From Isoetes taiwanensis (Eukaryota > Streptophyta > Lycopodiopsida > Isoetales > Isoetaceae), in assembly GCA_021234155.1 (NCBI GenBank), contig JAJEKV010000022.1:4857852-4921851 (forward strand): a stretch of DNA of 64,000 nucleotides, in the 5' to 3' direction. Each line of letters opens with the position of its first letter. The stretch's first letter is position 1. The notes beneath the pieces were generated by a model. The model did not search any database. It was not told the origin of the DNA and saw nothing but the letters and a program-made list of their open reading frames with translations. A program made the position numbers and the translations under genes. This document shows, one piece after another, positions 1-15,250 of this stretch.

Positions 1-639
1 AGCATATGTACATACCTGAAAAGCTCAGAAACACTATTGTTGCTCCAACCGACTTTATGTTGGAGGTTCAAAATTAGCAAACATGCAGCAAGACGAGATA
101 CACGTGCATTTGAAAACAATGGGGTTGTTGCCTCGTTGTGCAGGAATTCAGCCTTGTCACCATTGTTCTCATTTTCAGGGTGTTGAACTGCTGGAAAATA
201 ATTTGTAATTGTTTCATGTATCGCATCCCCACCAAGCAAAGTATTCTTTGAACTTGATGTTTGAACTTCATCCAATGATTCATCACCTGAGGACTGGACA
301 TATAGATGTCAGTTGCTATTTTATGTTAGGTGGTAATTTAAAGATCATACACTTATATATTATGAAACAATTATATGAACACCTTATGCATTATACAATT
401 GGAATAACAACACAATAAATAAGATATTAAAATGTACATAAAAGCAATTCAACACACTCTATAACTGCAAACGAGTATGCTCCTGATTAGAAGTTTGACG
501 CGGTTGAATTGTGTTGGCAACACGACGTTAGGTTCATCATATGTGTAAAAAAAATAGGCATCCACTATTTGTTCCTGACATAATGATTGTACATATTCAA
601 ACATTTAAAATAACTAAATGCACATGTCAACTAATTAGT
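1..639. other. AT-rich DNA, no gene seen
   Basis: Short open frames only, without a recognisable domain or consistent splice signals. If the CACTA element ending at 8130 is long, this is probably its interior, but no left terminus was found in the window. Confidence 0.4.
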
Positions 640-969
640 TTAAATGCCTAGAGGGGTATATATGTAGCATACCTCATTTGCTTCGTGTTCACGTTGGCAT
701 TCCTCATCGCTTTGTTGGGGCCTATTTCGCCACATACCATATCGTGCCTCATGTTGTTGTCGCACATGATAAGAACGTGTAGCAGCTCCCCGACACTTAT
801 TGCACCAACAACTTTCACGATGACGATATGAAGCTTCAACAGGGTTATTTCTAGCTCTTTTCCTGTACCTTCCACGAAAGGACGAAGAAGATGAAGTTGA
901 AGATGAGCATGCTCGACCTGGTAAATAATCCCCTGCACTACTCGTGTTGCTTGCACTATTATTGTTCAT
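640..969 (-). pseudogene. Cys/His-rich fragment, CACTA transposase N-terminus-like
   Basis: The minus-strand frame opens with a serine-rich segment, then a basic stretch, then a compact motif CWCNKC followed by a conserved-looking RSYHVRQQHEARYG. A CxCxxC cluster followed about 15 residues later by H-x4-H is the layout I know from the N-terminal part of some plant CACTA (Tnp2) transposases. The assignment therefore rests on motif spacing, not on a full domain. The frame ends in the AT-rich flank and nothing upstream or downstream extends it, so it is at best one exon or a relic. It is oriented opposite to the TNPA-like gene at 4841-7167. An unrelated zinc-binding protein fragment is the main alternative. 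Confidence 0.4.
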
Positions 970-1014
970 CTCAGTAACATAACTATCAAAATAAGAAAAT
1001 AGGCTTGAGTAGTG

Positions 1015-2160
1015 TTAGCAAATGTCCCAAAATGCCAAATTTCTACCAAATTGCCAATACCAACAAAAGTGACCGTGCAACATAACTATGAAAGTTATAA
1101 AATCATTAGACCGATGGAAACTAGCAAAAACTGCATTCAAAATTACATAAATACCAACAAAGGTGGTAAAGGTTAAAGTTAATGAAGACATCATGCACAA
1201 CCACCTTGCCAAAATACAAGAAGAAGTGGTAAAGATAAGTTATGGAAGCAAGAGGTCAACATCATTCAAATTAGCAAGATAACTCTAAAAATGAGAAATA
1301 ACCAATGGGTTAAGGTCAGAATACCAACCACGGTACCATTGAAAGTGGTAAAGGTTAAAATTACAAGTAATAGACCGAAATCACACATCAGGAAATTATC
1401 CACTAAACTCGACACTGAAACCATGAAAATTACCAACTAATCAACAACTCAAAATGCAAGCCCAGATTAGAGAAACCTAGCGCAAAAAATGGTACTTGCA
1501 ATGTTGGATTCGGCTGGCATTTCCTTTTGCAAGACAGGTAAGGACATATCCTTACCAAAATTGCCAAAAGACCATTGAAAGTGGTAAAGGTTAAAGTTTG
1601 CCAACTAAACTCAAGGGTCCTTTAATTATGCGAAAGAAATAGATGTCCATTTAAGTTGGCAAAATTGCCAAAATACCATTAAAATTGCTCAGGTTAAAAT
1701 TGCCAAAATACCATTGAAACAGCTCATGGACGCTCTATAGCCCAAGGTTTTCTTGAATTAAAAAAATCCACTAACATTCCACAAACAAAGTTCTAGACAT
1801 TGTGCAATAGATGACTCCTCATACTTACAATTTAGTTGACAAGAGAATTTAATGGCAAGTAAAAAAAAATGCTAGCACTAGGAATGCTTGAGAAAATATC
1901 AACTAGTGGCAAGTAAAAAAATGCAAGCACTAGGATTTCATGCTAGAGAAAATTTCAACTAATGGCAAGTAAAATGCCAAAATATGGCTAGAAATATCCC
2001 ATCTTTCATGTTTTATTCTAAAAGGCTTGCTTGAGAAAAAACTCAAAATGTGATATTTCGTGCTTGCATGAGAGACGATAATGTAGCAAGCAGTTTATAG
2101 AATATAATTAGAGATAAGCCAAAATCGAAAAGGTCAAAAAATGCCAAAATAGTAACTAAA
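1015..2160. repeat. Short interspersed AT-rich repeat motifs
   Basis: Two motifs recur irregularly. TTGCCAAAATACCATTGAAA and close variants, often followed by GTGGTAAAGGTTAAA, occur near 1337, 1561 and 1699. TGGCAAGTAAAA occurs near 1854, 1911 and 1964. Irregular short repeats of this kind are typical of subterminal or spacer regions of CACTA elements. No protein is encoded. Confidence 0.5.
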
Positions 2161-4840
2161 TCCATCATGAAAATTACATGCGGACATCATGAAAATTACA
2201 GTGCCAATTTAACAAATCGAAATGCAAGGCAAGATGAGCTGAACCTGGCGCCAAAATTTGTTCAATCTCCCGCTCTACAAATCGCGACATCCACCTTTTG
2301 TTGCTCTCTTGCTCTCATTTCTCCCCGCTCTCACTCGAGATCCTGGCCTCTTTTGCTCACCGAGAAGTAATATTTTCTCTATTGTTTGATTATTCATGTC
2401 CTAAAAGTTTCCATTTTGAGGTCCCGGTTTTTTTTGGTAAAGTGGTCGGAAGTCGGCAAGACAAACATAGGAAAGGAAAAGCCCCAGCTTCCGAGCAATC
2501 GTTCGGGATGAGAATGACGACCATGGTGAAGATAACGCTAAGCAACCGAAAGCGTAAAGAATGGCAATTTTTTTTTGCCAACATGCCTCAGAAATTTATG
2601 AGGATTTCTTTGTGGAAATGGAGAAAAGAGTGACGAGAAGAGTTTACAAATCAAACAAAGGGAGAAAGAAAGTAGTGAAGATCCGGAACCAAGAGCCAAC
2701 TTCGATGGGGCGTGTCAAGACATCTTTGAAATACTAAATTTCTTTGGGGTTGCATGAAAAGCTACATCATTTGCATATTGGATTCAGTATTTCTTCCAAG
2801 TCTTAAAGTCCGATACTTAGCCTAAATCTCTGCCTCCTCGCGACCGCAAATTGTATTAGCCTAAATGTCCTGCTCCTCGACCGCAAATTGTAAGCCATAC
2901 TCTTTCTTTGGTCCCAAGATTTTCTCAGAATCATTCATCGGCAAATAAGAATATAGATCTTGTTGCCACCAAAATTACAATAGCGTGGCCAAGGGGATAG
3001 ACTCGGAACTTTCCCCTCGATCTCTATATCTTATAATAATAGGTCGTCTTGTAAATAGGTTGTGATATATCTTGTAATAAATAGGCTCTTTTCCGGGTTC
3101 AATTCCCCGTGCTCGATTTAAGAAGTAGGGTTCAAAGAAAAGCAAAGACCGCTTGCTTACAAGGTCTAGGAGCGTGACCAAAGATCTATCTTTGGAATAA
3201 ACAGATATCCGACCTTATTGATTACTTCCATAACATCAAGAATCTATATAATAAATGATGACCAAAAGCAAAGGTGATAACTCACCAAAGATTCTCAATG
3301 CGTGGAAGCCTTCCACCCATACCACGAAGTCGATAGCATCATAAACTTCGGGATAAAGTTCAAGGGTAAAATATGTTTGCTTCCTTTCTGAATGAGTCAT
3401 TTGCTAGTATGAATGGTGACCGCTTTGTATTGTCTTTCTCGTAATCATTAATCTTTCCTAAATCTGCAATAAGTGTGTCCCATTTGGATGTGCATGCCTT
3501 TGCGTAATCGGTTACCAATTATTATTCCAACAAGAATCCTTTACGCCCCACCATCTTTCATCTTTTTTCTTGTGTTTTTCCCCGGCTCCAAAGCCAATGT
3601 TGTGTTCATACTCTTCTCTCTTTGCGGCTTGTAGCACCATCAATTCATTCAAACACCAAGTGCCATTGCATGTAATGCCTCAATGACTTATTAGATGGAT
3701 GCAATGTTTCAAAGAACATCCCCGCCATTGCCGCCGTGATCGATTAAAACCTTGTCAACTATAGTCCGAAAATAACAACAAATTGGCGGGTGCAAATTCC
3801 ATCTATACATTTGTAAGTCTCAAGATTGCTTTACACAAAATATGATGGTATAAGCTTTAATAACAAGGACTAACAAAGATAAAAATATTCTCAAAGGGGA
3901 GGAAGGAGCAAAATGAAGGGCATAATCTTTTGATGTGTGCATTCCCATCCCATAGGTCGATCGCGACCGCTATAAAGTTAAATATAAGAGTTTTGTGCTT
4001 TCCCAATTACGGTTGTTTATCCCGCAAGAAATTCCCCGCAGAGGATGACACCAAACTTTGCCTCTTATACATCAAATTCAAAGAATCTCTCCAAGATGTG
4101 CCTCCTTTCGTGCGGAGTGCGTAACCACAAATGCAGCTATAACATCTTGCTACATGCAATCCGGTTGCAAGGAAGTCCCGTTGGTCTCTAATACCCAAGT
4201 AGCCTTTGATGCACTCGATAAAGGAGAATGACCGCTCTACATAGACTTTGGAACCCGGTTTGCATCTTTCTTAATGGTCCAACTGGTTTTGGGCTGCAAT
4301 AAACGCAAGGGACAGAGCAGATTGCATCGTCTTGGACCGCAATAAATGCAGATGTGGAAGGTTAGAGGATCAAGAGCATTTTCCTCGACATACAAACTAC
4401 AATGCATTGAGTTGAGACATTTGGTGAGCTTACTATCGACCGCAACATTCCATGTATATTGGCTTGGTATTTCATGAATAAATTTGACTTATTCTTGCTT
4501 TTGATAATATGTGCATGGATTTTCTTCCCACAATGGCATCACTATTGTGGATGCATCTTTTAAGTCCGCACAAAAGTTCCTAAAAGACCACTGGCCCGAG
4601 GAATGAAAATCATATTGTATATCAGTCAAACACGTGATCTCTTTGGGTGATCCTTCCATATTGTTAATTTTAAGCTTCCAGAAATGAAAATGAAATATTG
4701 TCTGCCCATAAATGAAAATGAATATTGTCTGCAAAGAGATTCCCTTCTATGTTCTATGTTCCATTGTAGTTTCCTTGTAAGGATTGTATGTCAAATATGT
4801 AGGGTCCGTTTTGTAATGATGTCTTGATTTTTTTTGCAAG
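2161..4840. other. No supported gene
   Basis: About 2.7 kb with only short frames in both strands and no domain that I recognise. It holds a small tandem duplication (listed separately) and a tRNA B-box-like string near 3095-3108 with no matching tRNA fold. The 5' exons of the TNPA-like gene that follows may lie here, but I could not define them. Confidence 0.4.
2819..2894. repeat. Two-copy tandem repeat of about 38 bp
   Basis: AGCCTAAATCTCTGCCTCC is followed about 39 bp later by AGCCTAAATGTCCTGCTCC. Both copies end in GACCGCAAATTGTA. The two copies differ by a few substitutions and indels. Confidence 0.65.
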
Positions 4841-7167
<2,327 letters not shown>

Positions 7168-7426
7168 GGTTTGAAGTATTGTAGAACTTCATGTATTTTA
7201 CCCTAACTTGGCATCCGCTTGATGGTTTTACTTTTCGTAAATTGACATTTTGATGAGTGGATACTATTTATCAAGTTCAATGCAATTACTTTCTTCAATT
7301 ATCTATATTCCTTTGTCACTTTTATTAGTTTACAAGCATTATCTTTACATTAACTCACATTAGAAAATTGGCAAAAAGAATATGTATGGACATAGAATGA
7401 CGAAGAAATAAATGTAAACCCCACAC

Positions 7427-7447
7427 AAAAAAAAAAAAAAAAAAAAA
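7427..7447. repeat. A21 homopolymer
   Basis: A run of 21 A within the 3' region of the CACTA element, 260 bases after the TNPA-like stop codon. It could be a simple-sequence expansion or the tail of a small retroposon; no target-site duplication was recognised. Confidence 0.9.
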
Positions 7448-7584
7448 GGGACGATCACAATTTAGACATAAGATTATTACTTAAATTGACGAATGATTTG
7501 CTTATCTTTGTGGAAGGTTGTCACAACATTGATGTAGATGTATTGTAAATATCTTAAATGACATGTCACAAACATACAAATATA

Positions 7585-7757
7585 TTGCCATTATTTTGTT
7601 ACAAAATGGTCATAAATCTTACACAATGTTGTAATAAACTAGTATGGAAGCCTATTAGAGAGTATCTCAATTGTCACATAAGGTTGTCATATATATTGCC
7701 ATTATTTCGTTACAAAATAGTCATAAAACTTACACAATGTTGTAATAAACTAGCATG
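7585..7757. repeat. Two subterminal repeat copies, period 111 bp
   Basis: TTGCCATTATTTTGTTACAA at 7585 recurs at 7696 as TTGCCATTATTTCGTTACAA. Similarity continues for about 60 bases through TTACACAATGTTGTAATAAA. Repeats just inside a terminus are the usual binding region for TNPA-type proteins in CACTA elements. Confidence 0.8.
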
Positions 7758-8088
7758 AAAGTGAATCATAAAAGTGTCACATTTGTCACATAAAATGGTC
7801 AATTTATGAACAACTTAATAGGCCACATAAATGCATCAATTTAAAAGTGTAATCGATGCTAATATGATGTAATATAAGATGCAATTATATGAGAATTTGG
7901 ACATAAACTTGACTCAAATACGACCTAAAATTGCCACTAATACTACCATTGCGTCAAGCTTGAGTCATGTCAGCATGACATAATAAATGACACAACAAGT
8001 GACGGCAGGCGACATCAAACCACGACACATATAGCTTAAATTTTTGTCAATTTATGGGTCTTGAGAAAATAGTTAGCGCCGCTTTTTT

Positions 8089-8130
8089 GACGCTTATACT
8101 TGACAAAAAACACCATGTTCTGTTGTAGTG
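8089..8130 (-). mobile_element. CACTA element terminus (terminal inverted repeat)
   Basis: Read on the minus strand from 8130, the sequence is CACTACAACAGAACATGG, then TGTTTTTTGTC, then GTATAAGCGTC. This is the canonical CACTA start. The same string, with few differences, begins at 35490 on the plus strand. Base 8131 onward (ATT) would be the 3-bp target-site duplication, but the partner end is not in the window. Confidence 0.85.
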
Positions 8131-8892
8131 ATTGGTTTTGTAAAATCAATATATGCATAAAACACATCTTTTAAACTATTGATGATTCCAAAAAACTATT
8201 GCACAATTAAAGAATTCATGTAATTAAACATGATATGAGCTAGCAATGATTTTGCTAAATAAATGTACACTTAAAAACAACCTTACAAACTAATGATGAT
8301 TTCTAGAAACTAGTACAAAATTTTAAATTAGTATATAAAATATGATATGAACTACTATTGATTTTGCATAACCAGGAAGGACACATGGTTTTTTTTTACA
8401 TTATGCATTGTTGTATAAAAAAACCGCATACATACTGGTTTTCGTGCTAATTTTTTATACAAGTTCATTTTGGGGGCCTTGTGATAACACATACGAGGGA
8501 AGCACTCTTTCATGTGGGATCGTCACCTTTGGGAACTTTATCGAGCAAGGAACAATTTGTTCAATCTCTTGATCATAAGCCCGGCCATGGAGTATCAGGA
8601 TATTATCCTCTAGACTTGGCACAAGTATAATTTGCTGTGGACAGTAAGGGATAGTACCCTTCATTCGATATTGAATTCAGTTACATCTCCAGTTGATTAT
8701 ATTTATGTATAAGCATCTTGTGTAAATAAAATTTCACATTCTGTTCATCCGTTCGGGCATTATGTTAAATGTAACATTAAGTTCTATGTTAATATCAAGC
8801 ATTTCCTTTTTAATGGTCTTATTATAACAATATTTGAAATGTTGTGCTTATTTCGATCTTATCTATATTTTAGACGGTGCACGTCCCCCTCC
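8131..8892. other. AT-rich spacer, no gene seen
   Basis: DNA outside the CACTA terminus. Open frames are short and without domains. Confidence 0.4.
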
Positions 8893-10510
8893 ATGGGAAC
8901 ACCAGTGCAACATGCTCGTCTCACTCCAGAGCAGGAGCTCATTCAGTTTATTGAGCTCCAAGTTTACGTACTTCATAACAATCCACCACTAGCACCACAG
9001 GAGTATGGCCCTAAGATTCTTGCTATAGCGAATCAGCAACCACCACCACCTACAACAGTACTTGCTCTGGCTACATCCACCCACTCAAAACGTACACGGA
9101 GCAGTTCATCATCGGATGCCAGTTCTGAATCGTCTGAGTATCGGAATCCTCTGAGTCAGCAGACGATCATGCAAAATCCAAGAAGAAGGACTATCAGAAA
9201 ACTGTAGACACTGCCATTAGTAGCATTTGGTTGAACCGTAAATTGGCTCAGTTCTAGGGTAAGACTAGGTTGGGTGTGGATGTCGAATCCTGGTTAGATG
9301 GGATACATGAGTTCGGCAAATCCTATGGAATGACAGAAAAGGATATCGGCAAGGTTGCCACCACTAACCTCACAGGGTTAGCCCGCATCTGGTGGAAGGG
9401 ATATGCCCACTCTCATGGACCAACTCGAGGGTCAAAAAGGATACAAGGTTTTTCCAAAGCTTTCAAATCTCACTATGTCCTTAAGAGCTCATCGCACGCC
9501 TACAAATTCAAAATTTTACCACCTATAACAAAAAGAATATGATGTACCAAGCATACACCTGATGAATTCATGCTACACATTGTATGTTCCTCGATAAATG
9601 AACGCAGGCGCTTGAGGGGGTATATTGAGGGTTATCCTCACTGTGAAGATGGTTCGAGCCATTGATCCCAAGACAATAGCAGAAGTTGAAGCTAAGGCCT
9701 TAGGTTGAGGATAACCATAAGTATCAGCCACTACGCCCTTCTACTTTGGTCAAAACAGGGCTATACACCATATCTGGGACGCCGCTAGTCCCGACCTCCA
9801 TCGCCGGGCCGGTATCGGGCGTGATAAAGAAAGTGTTCTTTATTGTACCGCATAAGTCCTTTAATATCGCAGAGCTCTCGAGACATTTTGCAAGCCATTC
9901 AAGGAAGCTCGCCGCCATTTAACGGGAAAGAGCTTGTCTTTGGTGCTCACGGGACAACCGTGATGCACGAAGTGCCCCTATGTCATACAAAGCCGCTCGC
10001 GAGCTGCTCTTGGCAAAGTGGATTGATGAGGTCATGGATCCAACTGGATCAAGAATGTTGTTGATGACGGCTGCCGATCATATACATGGTGAGTCTCACA
10101 TTTACGCCACTATATTGAGACAAAGTCAAGCAAGATAGTCAACCTTTTGACACCTCCACCGCTGGCCAAGTAGACTATAAACCCTTTATCATTCTTAAGG
10201 ACAATTTTGCCTCACTTAGAATGGTGGGAAGTTTTACAAATGACTCCCCAGAAGGCAAAGCCACCAGTCCACGTTGCATAGTGGAGTCGCATACCAAGGT
10301 CAACGATCAATTTGAACATTCGCCTGTGAGCACCCGTTGCTCTAGGGTCAAGATCATGGATATTGGTTGCTATGATCCTATTGCCTTTGATGGGAATTTT
10401 GGTCAGTTTGAAGGCAAACATTGATTGTGAAAATCAAGAACTCACCTTTAATGTAGCTAATGGAGCACGGATAACCATTGCGTGTAACCTAGTTATTCCA
10501 ATTATATAGT
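8893..10510 (+). pseudogene. LTR-retrotransposon gag/protease remnant, gypsy type
   Basis: Frame fragments in the plus strand follow the order of a gypsy polyprotein. There is a serine-rich N-terminal part near 9060-9150, then SIWLNRKLAQF and DVESWLDGIHEFGKSYGMTE, then LTGLARIWWKGY (9210-9410). These match the W-x-n-A-x3-L-x-G-x-A-x2-WW pattern of the retrotransposon gag domain. Further on, TIAEVEAKAL near 9675 fits the end of gag. LTFNVANGARITIACN near 10440-10490 resembles the stretch after the catalytic aspartate of the retroviral-type protease. There are stops and frame changes throughout, and no zinc knuckle, reverse transcriptase, integrase or LTR pair was found. The part between 9740 and 10400 is less clear. 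Confidence 0.6.
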
Positions 10511-13500
10511 GTATTTCATTGCGGCAGCCATCAAGAAGTATCGATTGTTTATATTATTAGGGTTTGCATCAATAAACGCCAAGTCTAAAATGGGAGGAGA
10601 TTATTGGATGTACTTTGCCTCCAGCCATGTAGCCCGCTCTTCCGGAATACCATGATCTCTTTTCCATATGAGATTCATAGTTGCCACTTTCCGAGGCATG
10701 GAATGTGAAATTACCTTTAGAACTAGGCACTAAACCTACTAGTCATAAACCGATTAATCCCGTTGTAAAACACAGCCAGCTCTTGTTTACCATGCAAGGT
10801 TTGATTCCCTTTTTTGATTCTTTTCTCTTTATTTGTTTTAGGTAGGCATTCCTTTTCGTTTTACCCCTAGCTTGTGCTATCTCATCATGTCCTGCTTTGT
10901 AGGATTTTCTCAGACTTTTGTCTTATATATACTTTGTGTCGTAGTGGATCGCCTTTTAATATTTTTACATACCTCTTTGTACTTTACGAAAATACCACCG
11001 CAAAGATGGAAGTTGAGCATGCAAATGAAAATGTAAACCAAGGAAGAAGCCCCAAATGTGCAGCACAGTCTGCCAAATAGGAAATTCCACTATCATAACC
11101 AAGCCAATAGTGGAAGATCTAGCTTTTAGCAAGATTTTTTAGATGATGGCTTTCAAAGCATAGTTCATACGAAGAAACTTCTAATTAATGCTGAACAAGT
11201 ATTAGTAAACATCGATGACTAAGTAAACATATCACGCAGAACACAAGGAAAAGCCAAGCCAGAGATGTCTATTTCGTCAAATGAAGTATGATCACTCAAG
11301 AAGAGCTATGTGCTAGAAGCAAAGCGACTAATTATTCACCTTTTCATTGTTCAATTAGCATGAATACCGATTGAGCTCACCTTAATGAACAACTCTCTTG
11401 ATCTTTCATGGCATTCTTGGAAGAATGTCCCCAAGGGATACAATATTAATTAAGGTCTTGAAATATTTTTCTCTAGGAGTGCCTACCGTCTCTTGAGAAA
11501 AAGGAATGGGCATTTCCTCCCTGATTTTTTTGGACCGCATTTTCTTTCATACCAATATGTAGCATAATAATAAAGAGTTCCAAGGGGTTTGATATGGATG
11601 TAAAAATAACAATTCCCCGAAACCATAGATCATATATCCCAAAATAATTGAATGTATTGTTATGAAAAAGAACAATAGATTCAAGATAAAAAGTAGTCAC
11701 ATTAGCTCGGATATATTGGTTAAAGTAGTCCTTCATTAGGACATTGAGTTATTTTGGTAGAGGTTTATCTCTCCCATTATATTCAAAAAATCTTAGGCAA
11801 AGCCATATATAGGTTCATATTCCATCAAAACCTTAGGCGAACTTGTACTTATTTTTCAAAATTATAGGCCTCAATCATGTCTTACTATATTATAAACCAG
11901 AGAGGCCCTGAGCTACAACATACATACTGGGCGCTGACCGCCATTAACATACTCCTCTCATATTATGGCCTAAGAATTGCCACATGACCATTCAAAATAT
12001 GCATATCCCCATATAATCCACGAGGGATGTTTTTCTAGCCCATCACAAATAGTTTAAAGCCAAAGAGTTTAAGTTCATATAACGATATCACTTTGACATC
12101 AAATTATTTTTACTTTAGATATGTTTATTATCTCGTATGGCCATTTTTACTTAAGAAGTTGGGAGCAACTCACCTCTCCATAAAGGACAAACCTTAATCC
12201 TACTTAATGAATTTTGAATTTGGTTGCATTATCTTTGAAGCATTTATGTTTTGCTTATAGTTTTGAGTGTTGCATTTCTCTTATATTATTCTATAAGAAG
12301 TACCATATTTTAATTGAAGATTATACCTTGTCTATTTTAAAATTTGGTTTGTCTAGCAAGTTTTCAAAGTTTTTTGATTTTTTCTCAAGAAGCTTTACTT
12401 GTCAAGGTTATGGGGATTTTTTACTGAAGATATTTTTGACTAAAAAAAAATTAAATTACCTTTATAATTTCCCGTGGGCTTTTCTTTTCGATGGTTCCTT
12501 TTCTAACCATCGTGAAGGCAAAATCACATGGAAGACACGGAAGAGATGTAAGCATTTATTATGAAATTAATTCTAAAGTTTACTGCATAGATGTTTATCG
12601 ACAAGATGATTAGTTCCGGCTTTTTTTTTTAACAAAAAGCGAAAACATCTAGGGTTAACTTCTCAACGATTTTGTATTGGTTTCTTTGCAAGGTGTCAAT
12701 ATTTGTGAAATCTGCATCATTTATAAAGCAATTAGCCATGTAAGAAGATAGACCCTGGAAGGGCCTTAACTTTTTTAATAAAAATCATTTTCTTGAAGGA
12801 CATTGCTATGGTGGTTGCAGCCCTAAAAGGTACAATTGTTTTCTTCTTAAGATCGTTAAAGGAGCATTCATGGTTACTGAAAGTTGCTTCAAAAGGCTAT
12901 TCACTCCAATTCAAAACGGATATATGTCATATTAATTATCCCCGTATTCTCCTCTTTGGGTATACCTTTCCTGGATTAGAGGATGCCCTTAAGATCTTGG
13001 CATGCATGCCATGATCTCAAATTGCTTCAAGCCCAATTCCTTGGTTGTTCCCGAAATCATAATTAATTTGGTATTGCTTTTAATAGATGGTTAATTTGAA
13101 GGAGTTTGCCGTTATAGTACAAGTGTTATCAAAGGATTTGGTTTCCTATTATATTTGTTTGCCGAGTTTGGATAGATTCATGAAGCTTGTTCCTCAAAGA
13201 TGTGATCTATGCTTCTGAATCCATAATTGCACATATTTTGATTGAAGATTTTCACATATGCTACATGCAAATAGCATAATAGGATTTTATAGGTAACTAG
13301 AACTCGTCATTGCAACCAAGAAAATACCAGAGTGGGTACAAAACTGGAAAAAAGGGCTTACCTCGAAGGTTTGAATGTGCATGTGGCGTGGGCTATTGAG
13401 CGAACAGCGAATTTTAATAACAAAGCCCGGTTTAATTTTGTCGGGCGGGTGTATTTGGGAAAAAGTATCATTGTGTTCTAGCTTTGATCATGTTCGACTT

Positions 13501-13979
13501 CGCTGTATGCATGGCACAATTGCGTTTACTCGGATCGTGCAGCCAAGGTATCACGAAGACGCGCTGCTGGAGAAATATTTTCAGTGCCGGCGTTACCAGA
13601 ACGTTTTACTTATAGTCTTGAGACTTTGACAACGTGCTTGCGGTGTAGTCTTGAGGCGTGCTTATAGTCTTGCCAACGTCTTGAGTCTTGAAACGCGTGT
13701 ACGCTGGTCTTTGCCAACGTGCTTGTGAACCAGCATTAAACATTGAATCTTAAGTTCTTTCGATATATGATTCTTGGACTGGATGCCAACGCGCAAGAGT
13801 CTTGGCAGGTGGTGACATAAGGAATTTACATGAATGGCACCGAAGATCAACTGGGCTGCTGGATCGCCTCTGTCTCCAAAATCAAATAGCAGCGACAAAT
13901 CGATCCATACAAACAAATGTTCTATTTTTGAAAAGACTCATAGGTGTTACGGCACACTATAATATGTGGAATTCTGGAT
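10511..13979. other. No supported gene
   Basis: AT-rich DNA of about 3.5 kb. A minus-strand frame at 11473-11736 has a faint reverse-transcriptase look (see rejected items). Nothing else has a domain or coherent splice structure. Confidence 0.4.
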
Positions 13980-15250
13980 TAATCAATTTGGAGAAGAAAC
14001 AATACCAGAGTCTGCAAAACGCAGTCAGGAAAAGCTTTTCGCTCGAGGTTTTGAAAAGGCCTAACTCGACTATTCGGCAATGTGGAAAGAAAGAGTATTT
14101 AAAATCACTTTCCACAATTGTTTGCGGTGCAGGAGTTTTGTAGGATTATGGACAAAACTGATCGTGCCTTTACTGTGAGTGGCCTACCCAGATAAAAAAA
14201 GCAACTTATTACAACCAAAATGTAGATAGATTGTATGAAGCTTCCATGATGCCCTTAGAGACAGCTCATGAACAAGACAGGAATACACTCATCAACAATC
14301 TAAAATCCAGTGTAAAGGATACTGAGAGTAATTTCTGGTCTAGTAGCAGGGGAAAAGCGTAAACGTTATATTCTAGAAGTCTTGATTGAAAGGTTGAATT
14401 GAGAGAGACTTGCGTCCAATTGGATCCACTAAGCCTATTGCATTCAAGATTGGAGACATTGATTTATTAAAAGAGGCAACACCTTTGGGAACAGGCGGAC
14501 AGTTTGGAACTGTCAGCAAAGCTGTCTGGGGTGACGAAATGCGGTTGTATCAAAAAATTTCATTCAATGACGATTTTGAAAAGGAATATAATGTATTGGA
14601 TGAAGTTGATGTCCACAGATTGTCGCACGTGTAGTACAAAATATTAGGCCATTCAAGCAATGGCGATGGCACCAAGAAGACCCTCATTATGGAGCTGATG
14701 GACATGGATCTAAAAAAGCTTATAGAGAATAAGAACAGCATCCATTTCCCTTGTATGAATCAACTGATTCTCATGTTCCAAATTGCCAAAGGGAATGGAG
14801 AGGCTACATAGAGTTGATGTGATTCACAGAGACATAAAGCCCTCTAACATCTTAGTGAAGGAGAATACAGAAGATAAAAGCTTGACTGTATTGAAACTAC
14901 TGATTTGTGAATCTAAAGCAGAGTTTCAGGACTACAAGATCCTAACCTTCACACGATGAGAGGTACAAAGGTGTACATGGCAATGGGAGATGGCTGCAGA
15001 TGAAGGCAAATCTCCAAGAAGGCAGACGTGTATAGCTTTGGTATTGTCTGCACAGAGATCCTTACTGAATCCCCCAACCAGGTTTCTGCAGAAAGATCTA
15101 AGAGAGGGTCGAATGCCTTCTTTTCCTACCAAGCAACGTATCCTATTCCAAGGACTTACATTATGATATGTGATTTGCCTTGAACCAGAATAAAAGATAA
15201 ACGCCCTAAGTTTGAGGAAATTCTAGACTTTTATGGGCTTTCATGGAAAA
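13980..15250 (+). pseudogene. Protein kinase pseudogene
   Basis: Kinase landmarks occur in the right order but in several frames. The glycine loop LGTGGQFGTVSKAVWG lies near 14487-14535. A degenerate region stands where the VAIK lysine belongs. FEKEYNVLDEV (helix C) lies near 14572. IMELMDMDLKKLIEN (hinge) follows near 14690. The catalytic loop VIHRDIKPSNILVKE near 14820-14865 keeps the HRD aspartate and the asparagine. TMRGTKVYMA and KKADVYSFGIVCTEILT (near 14955-15065) are the activation segment and helix F. The DFG motif was not found, and the APE motif is corrupted after YMA. Upstream 13980-14400 has likely N-terminal coding sequence of the same gene, of unknown domain. At least four frameshifts or stops make it non-functional. 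It resembles single-domain plant Ser/Thr kinases; the subfamily is unknown. No intron is needed to explain it, so it may be a retrocopy. Confidence 0.75.

Noticed and set aside
3085-3115. tRNA-like B box (GGGTTCAATTCCC) with GTGGCCAAGGGGA about 105 bases upstream
   Set aside because: The stems do not pair into a cloverleaf and the spacing is too long without a clear intron. It may be a tRNA-derived SINE trace or chance.
11473-11736. Minus-strand frame resembling a reverse-transcriptase YxDD region (TTFYLESIVLFHNNTF)
   Set aside because: The catalytic DD reads ES and no upstream or downstream RT motifs could be found, so the similarity is too thin to call.
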